DNA of 64,000 bases, taken from assembly GCF_009184865.1 (NCBI RefSeq), contig NZ_CP045096.1, forward strand, positions 5,952,001-6,016,000, given 5' to 3'. The notes under the pieces are model-generated. The model was not told the DNA's origin and made no database searches. It saw only the letters and a list, made by a program, of their open reading frames with translations. This DNA comes from Streptomyces phaeolivaceus (GTDB lineage Bacteria; Actinomycetota; Actinomycetes; Streptomycetales; Streptomycetaceae). Shown here piece after piece: positions 9,157 to 17,967 of the stretch (position 1 is its first letter; each line of letters begins with the position of its first letter). A program made the position numbers and the translations under genes.

Positions 9157-9654
9157 CTACGCGTACGGGTTCTCGGTGGGCCGGTCGTCGTTGGTGGCGG
9201 CCTGCAGAAGTTCGGGCAGGTCAGCGGGCTCGGCCTCCGTCTGATCGATCCACCACCCAGCCCTTGTTACGGTGCGGGCAGCGTCTTCGACGGCCTCCCA
9301 CTCGGGCTCCGTCGCGTCGCCTTCCAGCACGAGAGCGGTGTAGGCGGCGGACATCAGCTGGTGACGGCATCGGCTGGCCCAAGCCACTGCGCGGTCGGTT
9401 CCGTCGAGTGGTGGCATGCGGTACTGCTCGGCCCAGGCGTCGGCCGCGGCCTGCTCCTCGGCACGCTTGTTCTTCAGCCACGTGGCCTTCTCCTCGGCGT
9501 CGTTGTCGCGACTGGCCATCCAGCAGTCGGAGCACGCGCGGCCGGCCAGCCAACGGGCGTAGCCGGCGCGGCGGTCGGCTGGACGGTCAGACAGATCGAC
9601 GATCTTGGTGTGACCGCACGCGTGCTCGATGGTCCACTTCGTCTTGACGGCCAT
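9157..9654 (-). CDS. Small protein with Cys/His zinc-ribbon-like N-terminus (165 aa)
   Basis: The protein starts MAVKTKWTIEHACGHTKIVDL, and a second pair CSDCW lies near residue 40, giving a CGH...CxxC arrangement that could bind zinc. The rest is helical, acidic and Trp-rich (AEEKATWLKNKRAEEQAAADAW). ATG 9654 has AAGGAG nine bases upstream. It is unrelated to the flanking paralogues yet embedded among them on the same strand with short gaps. Similar small proteins occur on Streptomyces plasmids without known function. Confidence 0.75.
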   Translation of the reverse strand: MAVKTKWTIEHACGHTKIVDLSDRPADRRAGYARWLAGRACSDCWMASRDNDAEEKATWLKNKRAEEQAAADAWAEQYRMPPLDGTDRAVAWASRCRHQLMSAAYTALVLEGDATEPEWEAVEDAARTVTRAGWWIDQTEAEPADLPELLQAATNDDRPTENPYA

Positions 9655-9697
9655 GGGGATGTACTCCTTCGCGAGGTGGTGAACGGGCGGGGGTCGG

Positions 9698-10453
9698 TCA
9701 GCGCGTACGAGCGGGACCGGGTGGCGGTGGGGCAGCTACCGGGGACGGCGGGATAGGTGAGTGGCCCGGTCGGTGCGGGGAGGCGGCCACGGCCGCCTGG
9801 GCACGAGCCCCGTACCTGGGCAGGAAGTCTTCGTACGGTCGGGCGGGAGTCGCGGCCAGCGGTGGGGCGTCGGCGGGGATCACCTCCGGCATGACCGCCA
9901 GGTCGCCTTCGACGTCGGCGATCCGGTAGCCGAGGAAGGCCACATGGTTGGCGATGGTGTGCAGCCGGGAGCCGAGTTCGCGCCCGGCGTCGGTGTCCAG
10001 GCGCTCGCACCACGTGGCCGTGGCGCTGATGAGCTGCTCCAGCTCGCCCATGGCACCGAAGTCTTCGTCCAGCAGTTCTTGCAGGATCTCGGCAGCATCC
10101 ATCGCACGGTCGACCGCGTGCAGCTCGGCGGTCAGCGCGGTCAGAGACTGCGCAGGGACAGCGTGCCGCGCGGGCGTGCCGGGAGACTGCGGAACGGGCG
10201 GGGGCACCATGAGGCGCGGGTCGGTTGCCACCGACAGACCCGCGTCCTGCAGAACGCGTGCGGCACCGGTCGCCGCACGCAGGACCCGGTTGTACGGGGC
10301 GTCCCTTGGCAGGAAGTACAGCCCCGATTCCGGGTGCTGGCGGAAGTGATACTTGCGCAGGACCTGCTCGGTATGAGGGTTGCCGACGGCGACTTCGGCG
10401 ACGACACCGAGGTCGGGATGAGGGCCGAAGGAAATGTGGGGTTCGAGGTGCAC
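9698..10453 (-). CDS. Tandem paralogue B of transfer-region family (251 aa)
   Basis: The N-terminus has the family pattern: ISFGPHPDLGVVAEV, an EQVLRKYHF helix, GLYFLPRDAPYNRVLRAA, and AGLSVATDPRLMVPP. Residues 105-200 are helical (LTALTAELHAVDRAMDAAEI, ATWCERLDTDAGRELGSRLH). The C-terminus is Pro/Ala-rich. The GTG start at 10453 has AAGGAG eight bases upstream, after an unusual AT-rich stretch (tatatataaggag). The WCER element is shared with paralogue C, so B and C are the closest pair. Function unknown. Confidence 0.72.
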   Translation of the reverse strand: MHLEPHISFGPHPDLGVVAEVAVGNPHTEQVLRKYHFRQHPESGLYFLPRDAPYNRVLRAATGAARVLQDAGLSVATDPRLMVPPPVPQSPGTPARHAVPAQSLTALTAELHAVDRAMDAAEILQELLDEDFGAMGELEQLISATATWCERLDTDAGRELGSRLHTIANHVAFLGYRIADVEGDLAVMPEVIPADAPPLAATPARPYEDFLPRYGARAQAAVAASPHRPGHSPIPPSPVAAPPPPGPARTR

Positions 10454-10482
10454 GAAACGCGCTCCTTATATATGTCGGGCTG

Positions 10483-11172
10483 TTATCGGCTGAGGGTGGG
10501 CGAGGCACAGGGAGACTGGGGCGAGCGGTACGGCGCGGGACTGTTGGTTGTCGCAGGCTTGGAAGTGGCGGAGCGCGCGGGAGAGGCGGTGGCGGCGGCG
10601 CGAGCCCGGCTGTTCTGCGGAGAGGGCGCCGTGGCCGTCGACCGCGGTGGCAGCGGGCTGTCGAGGTCGAGGAAGTCGGCGCCGGTGAAGCCGAGATCTA
10701 CGCTCAGCTCGGTGATTTTGTGACCAAGGTGCCGGCAGACGCGGGCGAGGTCTGCGCCCTCGTCGCCGAGGCGCCGTTCGCACCACTCGGCGGTGCTCTC
10801 CAGCAGCTGGTGCAACTCCGGGAGGGCGCCGACCCGATCGTCCAGGAGGTCGTCGAAGACATCGGCGATGTCTGTCGGATGCTGCGCCTGAACGATCCGG
10901 GACGTCAGCGCACGGATGCTGGAGACGGGCAGCGGCTCCTGCAGATGGGGGTCGGCGGCGACGCTGTACCCGATGGCTTGCAGGTCGCGGATGAGCTGAA
11001 CTATCGCGCGGCGGTCGGCACCTTGAGGGAGGACGAAGATGTCCAGCTCCTTGTGGTGGTCGAATCCTGCGGCGTGCAGCGCGGCTTCGGCTTGCGGCAG
11101 TCCGTCGGAGACGGCCGCCACGGTTCCGAGGGTGGGGTGAAGACCGAAGGCGACGTCAGGCTCGTTTGCCAT
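10483..11172 (-). CDS. Tandem paralogue C of transfer-region family (229 aa)
   Basis: The family N-terminus reads VAFGLHPTLGTVAAV, AEAALHAAGF, DIFVLPQGADRRAIVQLI, IGYSVAADPHLQEPL. A helical domain follows with ELHQLLESTAEWCERRLGDEG, matching paralogue B. The Ser/Ala/Pro-rich tail is probably disordered. ATG 11172 has AGGAG nine bases upstream. The gene follows paralogue D by 39 bases and precedes B by 29 bases. No catalytic motif is visible. Confidence 0.72.
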   Translation of the reverse strand: MANEPDVAFGLHPTLGTVAAVSDGLPQAEAALHAAGFDHHKELDIFVLPQGADRRAIVQLIRDLQAIGYSVAADPHLQEPLPVSSIRALTSRIVQAQHPTDIADVFDDLLDDRVGALPELHQLLESTAEWCERRLGDEGADLARVCRHLGHKITELSVDLGFTGADFLDLDSPLPPRSTATAPSPQNSRARAAATASPARSATSKPATTNSPAPYRSPQSPCASPTLSR

Positions 11173-11211
11173 CGCAGTGTGCTCCTGGGGTTCTGGGAAC
11201 GGGGATGCTGA

Positions 11212-11910
11212 TCAGCGGGAGCGGTGCCCTGGAGCCCGTAGTCCGGCAGCCGGTGGCGCGGCCAGAGGGCGGCTGCCCGGGGTGTCGGCCGCCGTGCAGA
11301 CCGGGTGGTGCAGGACTGAGCGCGCGGGAGAGACAGCGGTGGCTGCCCGTGCTCGCGGCTCCGTTGGCGGCACCGGGCGGCCATTGCTGCGGACGTAGGC
11401 GAAGGTCGCGAGTGCACGGTCGGTATCCGCGTGCCGACTCTCCACGTACCGCAGGTCGCCCTCGCCGTAGAGGAGGACGCCCTCGCCCGTCGCCGGGTAG
11501 GTGCCTACGGCGCGCAAGGTGCCTTCCGGATCTCGCAGTTGGTCGAGGAGGACCAGGCGGCTGGAGGCGATGTCGGAGGCGAGGGCGCGAGCGTGTGCGT
11601 ACGGCCCGGACAGAGACTTGGCGGGATCGCGGTGGTGGTTCTGGGTGGGACGGGGTGGCTGCGGGGCGGGCTCGAAAGCAGCGTCGACGGCCACTTGGTA
11701 GCGCACGATGCGCAGGCTCTGTACGGCCTGGCGGGTGCGGCGGATCCCGTCCCGTTCGGGCTCGGTCAGTGCGTACAGCTGGCGGCGTCCGGGAACGGGC
11801 TCGAAGCCGACGCGCCGCAGGACGTGGTCGATGACTGGGGTGTTGTGCCGGTTGGAGGCCACGATCCCCAGGTCCGGGTGGTGGCCGATGACTATGTGCG
11901 GGTCGTCCAT
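11212..11910 (-). CDS. Tandem paralogue D of transfer-region family (232 aa)
   Basis: The N-terminal module is HIVIGHHPDLGIVAS, IDHVLRRVGFEPVPGRRQLYALTEPERDG, then IVRYQVAVDAAFEPAP. The helical middle (residues 100-150) is shorter and more divergent than in the other copies and is followed by LLYGEGDLRYVESRHADTDR. ATG 11910 has AGAAGAG upstream. It is the most diverged of the five but keeps the spacing of the module. Confidence 0.7.
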   Translation of the reverse strand: MDDPHIVIGHHPDLGIVASNRHNTPVIDHVLRRVGFEPVPGRRQLYALTEPERDGIRRTRQAVQSLRIVRYQVAVDAAFEPAPQPPRPTQNHHRDPAKSLSGPYAHARALASDIASSRLVLLDQLRDPEGTLRAVGTYPATGEGVLLYGEGDLRYVESRHADTDRALATFAYVRSNGRPVPPTEPRARAATAVSPARSVLHHPVCTAADTPGSRPLAAPPAAGLRAPGHRSR

Positions 11911-11938
11911 GAGGGTGTCTCTTCTGGCATCGGGAAGG

Positions 11939-12055
11939 TCAGCGGCGGCGCGGCTGGGTCGGTGCGGCTGCCGGCGGGGCGGAGACCGCCAGGACGGTGG
12001 TGGATGGCTCGGCTACGTGTTGCAGGTAGGCCGTTCGGTCAGGGAGGGGCGGCAT
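11939..12055 (-). CDS. Small ORF (38 aa) between paralogues D and E
   Basis: An ATG at 12055 lies one base after the stop of paralogue E (TGAAATG) and opens a 38-codon frame, MPPLPDRTAYLQHVAEPS..., ending QPRRR. It would be translated by ribosomes finishing paralogue E. It resembles the 37-residue frame at 639-752 in size, in starting MPP, and in Pro/Ala/Arg content. It is too short to assign and may be spurious. Confidence 0.4.
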   Translation of the reverse strand: MPPLPDRTAYLQHVAEPSTTVLAVSAPPAAAPTQPRRR

Positions 12056-12056
12056 T

Positions 12057-12773
12057 TCAGCGCACACGGCGCGGTGCCTGCGGGGCTGCCGGAGGCGAGG
12101 GCTCGGCCTCATCGGAGCCGGGGCTGGATGGGGCAGGGCCCGTGGACGTCCGCGCCTGGGCGGCCTGAATGCGCAGGAGCCACTGGGGTACGGGACGACG
12201 CTGGCGGTCGTCGGGGAGGGCGAGCAGCGCGTCGGCGGTGTGATGGATGCCGACGGTGGCGTCGAGCAGCGCGCGATTGGCCGCGCGTAGCCGCTCCGCC
12301 AGTGGCGGGGCGCCGAGTCCGTCGACCCAGAAGCCAGCCTTCTCCACCACTTCGCGGAGTGCTGGCAACATGCCGATCTTCTCGTCGGCGAGGCCGTAGA
12401 GGAGGACAGCGACCTCGACGGCTTCGTCGGCGTGGACGATCTCGTCGATCAACGCGCTCAGGGTCTGGTTGTAGGCGTCGTGCGTGACCACGAGGGGCGG
12501 CGTGGCGGTGCCGGGATTGCGCAGGCGCAGTGATGGGTCGATGACCACCGGGTAGCGGGCGGCGGTGAGCATCTCGTAGGCGAAGGTGGCCTTTTCGTTC
12601 TCGTAGTCCTCGCCCATGTCGTAGGGGAGCCGGTACCAGGACTGGCGGATCGAGGACTGGGGGATGAATCCGGCCCGTTCCAGGAGCGTGGCGGCGAATG
12701 CGTCACTGCCTTCTGCGGTGACGCCGCTGGTGGGATGGCGGGCGATATGGATGGTGGGGGTGGGCTCGGGCAT
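12057..12773 (-). CDS. Tandem paralogue E of transfer-region family (238 aa)
   Basis: The N-terminus reads MPEPTPTIHIARHPTSGVTA, then GSDAFAATLLERAGF, WYRLPYDMGEDYENEKATF and AARYPVVIDPSLRLR, which closely parallels paralogue A. Residues 95-200 are helical (LSALIDEIVHADEAVEVAVL). The tail is Pro/Ser-rich. ATG 12773 has AGAAGG eight bases upstream. It is the first of the array after the VirB4 gene. Function unknown. Confidence 0.73.
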   Translation of the reverse strand: MPEPTPTIHIARHPTSGVTAEGSDAFAATLLERAGFIPQSSIRQSWYRLPYDMGEDYENEKATFAYEMLTAARYPVVIDPSLRLRNPGTATPPLVVTHDAYNQTLSALIDEIVHADEAVEVAVLLYGLADEKIGMLPALREVVEKAGFWVDGLGAPPLAERLRAANRALLDATVGIHHTADALLALPDDRQRRPVPQWLLRIQAAQARTSTGPAPSSPGSDEAEPSPPAAPQAPRRVR

Positions 12774-12893
12774 GTGTTGGCCTTCTGTGGCGTGGCGGGC
12801 GGTTCGGCGCAGATGCGTGGCGTGAAGGGGTGTGGCCGAGGATCCGGCCGTGTAGGCGTTTGGCGAAGCCGGGAAAATGCGGTAGAGCGGCGC

Positions 12894-14456
12894 TCAGCGG
12901 GCGCGGGGCGCGGACGTGGCTGAGAAACCTTCAGCTGCAGTGAACTCGGCGCTTTTTGCATGCATCCGGGCGTCCGTGTCGAAGAGTTCGAGTTCGCGCG
13001 GATGGAGGAGGTGCTGCGTGATGAAAGATCGACCCGCGACCTTCCACAGGCCGCGTCCCTTGGTGAGGGCGGAGACGGCTTGGGTCTCGACGCCGGTCAG
13101 GCCCAGGAGGGTAGCGGCGGTGGCGAGTTGGTCTGCTTCCTGGCGATAGATGATCCGTGTGGAGCAGTCGGTCAGCAGGCCCTCGGCGAGTGCACGGCCC
13201 CGTGATCCGGCGTCGCCCGCGGTCAGCAGGTCGGAGAGTCGGTGGATCACCATCAGGTTGGCGATGCCGAGTCCTCGGGACAGCTTCCACTGCGACTGCA
13301 TGCGCTCCAGCAGGGCGACGTGCCGCATGACGCGCCAGGCTTCGTCGTAGATCACCCAGCGCCTACCGCCGGTGGGATCGGCGAGGGCGGCCTCCATCCA
13401 CGCTGAGGCGCAGGTCATGGCGAGGACGAGGGCGGTGTCGTCGCCGGCGCCGCCGAGCCGGGACAGGTCGATGGACAGCATTGGCGCGGCCGGGTCGAAG
13501 GTGACTGTGGAGGGGGCGTCGAACATCCCCGCCAGGTCACCGTGGACGAGACGGCGCAGGGCGTGCGCGAGGTCTTCAGCGGCCTGGCCCAACCGCCCGG
13601 ACAGCTCGCCGGTGGCCGCGTCGAGCCGCGCCGGTGTGCCCAGAACGTGGGCAATGTCGCCGAGCAGCGGGGTAGCGCCGGTGGCCTCGGCGGCAGCGAC
13701 GACCTGGTCGAGGGCGATGTCGAGCGCGGTGTGCTCCATCGGGTGCAAGTCGCGGCGCAGGACGGTCCGGGCGAGGGAGCCGAGCAGCAGCAGGCGTCGC
13801 TTGCGGACCTCGCTCTTCCAGTCCTGTTCGCTGATGCCGTATGGCTTAGCAGGGGCGTCGAGCGGGTTGAGCCGTCCCGGGAGGCCGGGGCCGAGGGCGA
13901 TGGTGCTGCCGCCGATGGCTTGGGCGATGGCTGTCCACTCGCCCTTGGGATCGCAGGGGACGTAGATGCGGTAGCCGAAGGCGACGGCGCGTACCGCGAG
14001 GGACTTGGCGAGGGCGGACTTGCCCATGCCGATGATCCCGGCCAGCAGGATGTTCGGATTGGTGAAGCCCTCCAGACGCCCGTACAACGCGAACGGGTCG
14101 TAGGTGAACGCGGCTTCGGCGTGGACATCGCGGCCGATGTAGATGCCCTGTGCGCCGAGTCCGCCCTCGGCGAGGAAGGGGTACGCGCCGCTGGCGGTGG
14201 CGGTCGTCATCCGGTGTGCGGGCAGTTTGAGGAGTCCGCCTCGGGCGGAGGCGGGGCCGGGCCTTCCCGAGGTGGCGTAGGTGGCCCGCAGGTCCGGATC
14301 GGCACCGGGAGCGGTGGGGCGGGTCTCGGGCCGGGCCGCGTGGCGGGCGGTGTGGCGGGCGGCGGCGAACTCCTCCCGCGCGGCGCGGGCGGTGGCGCGG
14401 CTGGCCTTGCGCGGGGTGAACAGGGGGCTGGCGCTGGCGCGCGTACGGATCGCCAT
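12894..14456 (-). CDS. VirB4/TraC-type conjugation ATPase
   Basis: A 520-residue P-loop ATPase of the VirB4 family, which energises substrate entry and pilus or channel assembly in type IV secretion. Walker A is IIGMGKSALAK (Lys about 146), in the common VirB4 context FTNPNILLAGIIGMGKSAL. Walker B is RRWVIYDEAWRVM (Asp about 371), followed by the QWKLSRGLGIANLMVIH and FITQHLLHP stretches usual for actinobacterial members. The first 75 residues are basic and Ala-rich. ATG 14456 has GAGGAG nine bases upstream. This is the C-terminal ATPase half only; the SCO6880-like gene upstream may supply the missing N-terminal part. Confidence 0.92.
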   Translation of the reverse strand: MAIRTRASASPLFTPRKASRATARAAREEFAAARHTARHAARPETRPTAPGADPDLRATYATSGRPGPASARGGLLKLPAHRMTTATASGAYPFLAEGGLGAQGIYIGRDVHAEAAFTYDPFALYGRLEGFTNPNILLAGIIGMGKSALAKSLAVRAVAFGYRIYVPCDPKGEWTAIAQAIGGSTIALGPGLPGRLNPLDAPAKPYGISEQDWKSEVRKRRLLLLGSLARTVLRRDLHPMEHTALDIALDQVVAAAEATGATPLLGDIAHVLGTPARLDAATGELSGRLGQAAEDLAHALRRLVHGDLAGMFDAPSTVTFDPAAPMLSIDLSRLGGAGDDTALVLAMTCASAWMEAALADPTGGRRWVIYDEAWRVMRHVALLERMQSQWKLSRGLGIANLMVIHRLSDLLTAGDAGSRGRALAEGLLTDCSTRIIYRQEADQLATAATLLGLTGVETQAVSALTKGRGLWKVAGRSFITQHLLHPRELELFDTDARMHAKSAEFTAAEGFSATSAPRAR

Positions 14457-14480
14457 GGGCGAGAACTCCTCGGGCGGTGG

Positions 14481-14942
14481 TCAGTGGCGGATGAGGCCGG
14501 TGAACGGGTCGTGCAGCTCGGCCGGGGTTGTCTGGCGACGGACCCGGGCGGCGGTGGCGAGATGCCGCTGACAGATCGACAGCTCCGGAGCACCCTCGGG
14601 AAGACCGGCGCGACACGCCTCCGGGCTGCGCGGTTGGCCGGAGTCGGGGTGGGGTGCAGCGTGGTACGCAGCGTGGAGGTGCTCGGCGGCCTGCCACAGC
14701 CGGGTCCGTACGGCGCGCAGGTGGTCGCCCTCGGCCTCGGCGACGACAGCCGTGCGCGTGGTGTGGGCGTCGAACAGGCCGTGCAGGGAGATCAGATGGG
14801 CGTGCAGGGAGTCCAGCTCGGTGCGGCTGGCCGCGACCGTTGCGGCGGGGATGTTGATGCTGCGGTGGAAGTCGAGCGCGGCGGTGGCGAACGGTACGAA
14901 ATCCGGGGCGAGGTCGGGCAGCGGCGGCTGCGGGGTCAGCAT
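14481..14942 (-). CDS. Hypothetical protein between SCO6880-like and VirB4 genes (153 aa)
   Basis: ATG 14942 has GAAGGG about nine bases upstream. The protein is helical (AALDFHRSINIPAATVAASR, HAHLISLHGLFDAHTTRTAV) and ends with a region carrying two Cys (SPEACRAGLP, LSICQRHLATAAR) that could pair or bind a metal. There is no signal peptide or membrane segment. It sits 41 bases after the SCO6880-like gene and 24 before VirB4, so it is probably an apparatus-associated protein. Confidence 0.7.
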   Translation of the reverse strand: MLTPQPPLPDLAPDFVPFATAALDFHRSINIPAATVAASRTELDSLHAHLISLHGLFDAHTTRTAVVAEAEGDHLRAVRTRLWQAAEHLHAAYHAAPHPDSGQPRSPEACRAGLPEGAPELSICQRHLATAARVRRQTTPAELHDPFTGLIRH

Positions 14943-14983
14943 GGCGATGCCCTTCGGCAAGGTGCGGGTGAGAGGACGGAGCG

Positions 14984-16453
14984 CTACGGACGGGCCAGAG
15001 GCAGGGCCGCGTTGGTGAAGGCTTCGGCCTGCTGCCAGGTCAAGCGACGCAGATCGACCAGCGCGGCGACGGCGGCGGTCTCGACGGCGGCGCAGGCGGC
15101 GTTGAGCTGTTCGTCGCTCTCGGCGGAGACCGTGAGCAGACCGGTCAGGGCGACATCGGCGTGGCCTGCGATCAGCTGCCGCTCGCGCGCCTTGATGTCC
15201 GCGTACTCGACCGAGTCCTCCTCGGAGTCGACCTGGCCCTTGCGCTGCCGCTCGGCGGCGTCCGCGATCACGGTGGCCTTCTTGCGCTGGACGTCCTTCA
15301 ACGCGGCATCGAGGCCCTTCGGCGCGTAGGTCAGTGAAAGGGAGCGGCGCACGCCGGACGCGAACAGCAGCTGGTGCAGGAACCCGGGGCTGGTCTCGAT
15401 CCGGGGCCAGTTCTCGATCCAGAACACCGCGTGGTGCGCGGTGTCGGTCTGGATCTGGTCGGCCTTCTCCACCAGGACCACGGGTCCGGCGGCGGCAGGG
15501 TCGGCCTGCGGGCGCCCGGAGGCCGACCAGCGGTCGAGCGCGGCGGACGCCTCGGGGTCGTACGCGGTGCGCACCACGGCGGCGATCTCGTTGCCGGTGA
15601 GCCAGCCGGCGGGGGTGAGTCCGGCGTTGCGGGCCGCCTGGTCGAAGGTTGCCGTCAGTTGGGACAGGACCGCGAAGGCACCGGTGAGTCCTCCTCCGGC
15701 CTGGTTGATCAGCCGTCGCGCTGCCTTGAGGTCCAGGGCCAGGGCGACGTACGCCTCGTGCGGCGCGGCGGCGGGACCGGCGGCGGCCAGCAGATCGGCG
15801 TAGACGGGGCCGGCGAGGTGGGTGTCGGGGCGGCCGTGGTCCTCCCAGTAGCGGTTGAGCGCGTCGCCGGAGTCCGGGACGGTGCGCTCCAGAACCTGGA
15901 TTCGGGCGATGTGCCCGGTGCGGGCCAGGGCGGCGAGGGCTCGGCCCCATCCGGCGACGTTGGCGTTCTGGGTGGCCGGGTCGAGGAGGGCGAAGGCCCG
16001 GCTGGAGATCTTCACGACGGCGGTCAGGGTCTGCTGATGCGGGTCGTGGACGGCGCCGACGCGGCGGTCGGGGGATGCGACCACGCGCAGGGAGGCGGCG
16101 GTGCCGGGCAGGTGCAGCAGGCCCTCGCGGCGCGGCCGGGTGGAGGGCCGGGCGAGCCAGAGCAGCTGGCCGCGGGCACGGCGCAGGGCGTACCGGAGCA
16201 CGATGGGGGACCAGTCGGCGAGTGAGCGGCCGTGGTGCCGGGCGAAGACCGCGACCGCGATCACCGCCCACACCGGTAGCAGCTTGAGGGCCCCGGTGAC
16301 GCCGGCGGTGAGCAGCACCGCGAGAAGCAGTAGACCGGTGGCGGCCACGACGACGAGCTGGGCGGCGGTCAGGCCGAGCAGCACGCCGCGCCGGGAGCGG
16401 TGCGGGAACTTGACCGTGGCCGGGGCCTCGGCCGGTGAAGTGTCGGAAAGCAT
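14984..16453 (-). CDS. SCO6880-family conjugation membrane protein
   Basis: A 489-residue protein with two transmembrane helices at about residues 27-50 and 55-75 (GLTAAQLVVVAATGLLLLAVL, LKLLPVWAVIAVAVF) and a large cytoplasmic remainder. The layout matches the actinobacterial SCO6880 family, which accompanies VirB4 ATPases in type IV secretion clusters and resembles PrgI fused to the N-terminal part of VirB4. Walker motifs are absent, so activity would depend on the VirB4 partner. I chose ATG 16453 with AAGGA upstream; an in-frame ATG at 16513 would add 20 residues but has a poorer site. Confidence 0.8.
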   Translation of the reverse strand: MLSDTSPAEAPATVKFPHRSRRGVLLGLTAAQLVVVAATGLLLLAVLLTAGVTGALKLLPVWAVIAVAVFARHHGRSLADWSPIVLRYALRRARGQLLWLARPSTRPRREGLLHLPGTAASLRVVASPDRRVGAVHDPHQQTLTAVVKISSRAFALLDPATQNANVAGWGRALAALARTGHIARIQVLERTVPDSGDALNRYWEDHGRPDTHLAGPVYADLLAAAGPAAAPHEAYVALALDLKAARRLINQAGGGLTGAFAVLSQLTATFDQAARNAGLTPAGWLTGNEIAAVVRTAYDPEASAALDRWSASGRPQADPAAAGPVVLVEKADQIQTDTAHHAVFWIENWPRIETSPGFLHQLLFASGVRRSLSLTYAPKGLDAALKDVQRKKATVIADAAERQRKGQVDSEEDSVEYADIKARERQLIAGHADVALTGLLTVSAESDEQLNAACAAVETAAVAALVDLRRLTWQQAEAFTNAALPLARP

Positions 16454-16544
16454 GGCGAAGCCGTCCTTGAAGCGAGATGCAGAGACAGAAGGAAGGGGGC
16501 GGGCCGCCGCCATCGAGGCGGCCCACCCCGTGTGAGCCCAAGGG

Positions 16545-17936
16545 CTAGGAGCGCGATCCGCCCGGCGGGTTGGGGTAGACCCATTGCTGCGGTGTCGCCG
16601 AGCCCTGCGGAGAGGGACCGGTGCCGGACGAGGCCGCTCCTCCAGATGCGGCCGGAGGCCGTAGCGGAGTCGGAGAACCCTGGGGTTGCGGGCCCGTGGT
16701 GGCCTCGGCTGCCGCGGAGCCCGACGCCGCCGGGGCGTTCGCCACGGTCTGCTGGCCGGGGCGCTGGATCAGCGGCTGGCCCCGGTCTCCGTCGGTCGGC
16801 GGGCGCTTGATGAGCGGAGTGCCCTTGTCGCCGGTGGCGTTGGGGTCCTCGCCGTAGCGGAACCGGACCTGCTTCGGCGTACCGGTGCTGCTGTTGCCGC
16901 CGGTGGGGTCGATTCCGGAGGCGACCCCGCCCGAGCCCATGCCCGGCACACTCGCCGGACCCTGCGGAGCGGGAGTGCCGGTGCCGGCTTGGACCGCGAG
17001 CTGCCCGGCGGTCTTGGCCCCGCGGGCGGCGGTGACGACGCCGGAAGCCCCGGAGCGGTGCAGGTCCTCACCGCCTGCGCCGTCGGCGGCCCAGTGCACG
17101 AACTTGTATGTGGCGTACGGGGTGAGCATCACCAGGGCGAGTACGACGATGCCGGCCATCGCGTCCGACAGGGCGGACAGCCCGTCCTTCGCATCCGCCT
17201 TGCCCATGGCCGAGACGCCGGTCAGGAACACGATCGTCATCAGCAGCTTCGAAACGACGAGCGTGGCGGTGGCCTCGATCCAGCCGCGCCGCCAGCGCTT
17301 CGCCACCTCCCAGCCGCCTCCGGCCCCGGCGAAGACCGCCAAGGTGACCAGGATCAGGATGCCGACCTTGCGGAAGACCATCACTCCCCAGTACATGAAC
17401 GCGCCGATGGCGGCGCCGAGGGCGACCGTTGCCTGGACCAGCCAGCCCAGTCCTCCCAGTTGCCCGAACTGGCTGACAAAGACCACGCGACGGACCGCGT
17501 CGGAGATGCTGCTCTTGGCGAGGGTGAACAGGCCGTCCGACAGGGCATCGACGACGGTCAGAGCGACGGTGGTGAAGGCGATCGCGGTGAAGGCGAAGAA
17601 GACGCCCACGATCGTGCCCTTCAGCGCGTCGAACAGCGACTCGCTGTCGCGGCGCCAGGCGGCCCGGATCAGGGCCAGGCAGAAAGTGCCGATGGTGAGG
17701 ATCAGCCCGATCGGCAGCAGCAGCTCGTAGTTGTCGCGGAACCAGGACGCGTTCAGATTCACCGTGGTGGTGGCGTTGATGCCCTCGGCGGCGAGGTCGG
17801 CCGCCGAAGCAGCGAGCTCACCGGTCGACTTGGCGATCCAGGCGCCGATGCCATCGGTGATGGCGTCGCCGACCCCGCTGGTGACGCTGTCGCAGACGCT
17901 GGACATCAGCGGCAGTACACAGACGTTCACGGCCAT
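16545..17936 (-). CDS. VirB6/TrbL-type polytopic channel protein
   Basis: A 463-residue protein with about six hydrophobic helices between residues 65 and 300 (LLLPIGLILTIGTFCLALI, TIVGVFFAFTAIAFTTVAL, ATVALGAAIGAFMYWGVMVF, ILILVTLAVFAGAG, VVSKLLMTIVFLTGV, MAGIVVLALVMLTPYATYKF). The long C-terminus is Pro/Gly/Ser-rich and probably disordered. The layout is that of VirB6/TrbL inner-membrane channel proteins of type IV secretion. ATG 17936 follows a GGGAGG site. The run DPNATGDKGTPLIKRPPTDG in the tail is low in complexity. Confidence 0.85.
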   Translation of the reverse strand: MAVNVCVLPLMSSVCDSVTSGVGDAITDGIGAWIAKSTGELAASAADLAAEGINATTTVNLNASWFRDNYELLLPIGLILTIGTFCLALIRAAWRRDSESLFDALKGTIVGVFFAFTAIAFTTVALTVVDALSDGLFTLAKSSISDAVRRVVFVSQFGQLGGLGWLVQATVALGAAIGAFMYWGVMVFRKVGILILVTLAVFAGAGGGWEVAKRWRRGWIEATATLVVSKLLMTIVFLTGVSAMGKADAKDGLSALSDAMAGIVVLALVMLTPYATYKFVHWAADGAGGEDLHRSGASGVVTAARGAKTAGQLAVQAGTGTPAPQGPASVPGMGSGGVASGIDPTGGNSSTGTPKQVRFRYGEDPNATGDKGTPLIKRPPTDGDRGQPLIQRPGQQTVANAPAASGSAAAEATTGPQPQGSPTPLRPPAASGGAASSGTGPSPQGSATPQQWVYPNPPGGSRS

Positions 17937-17967
17937 GGCAGATGCCTCCCTTCTTTCTCGTGCAGGG

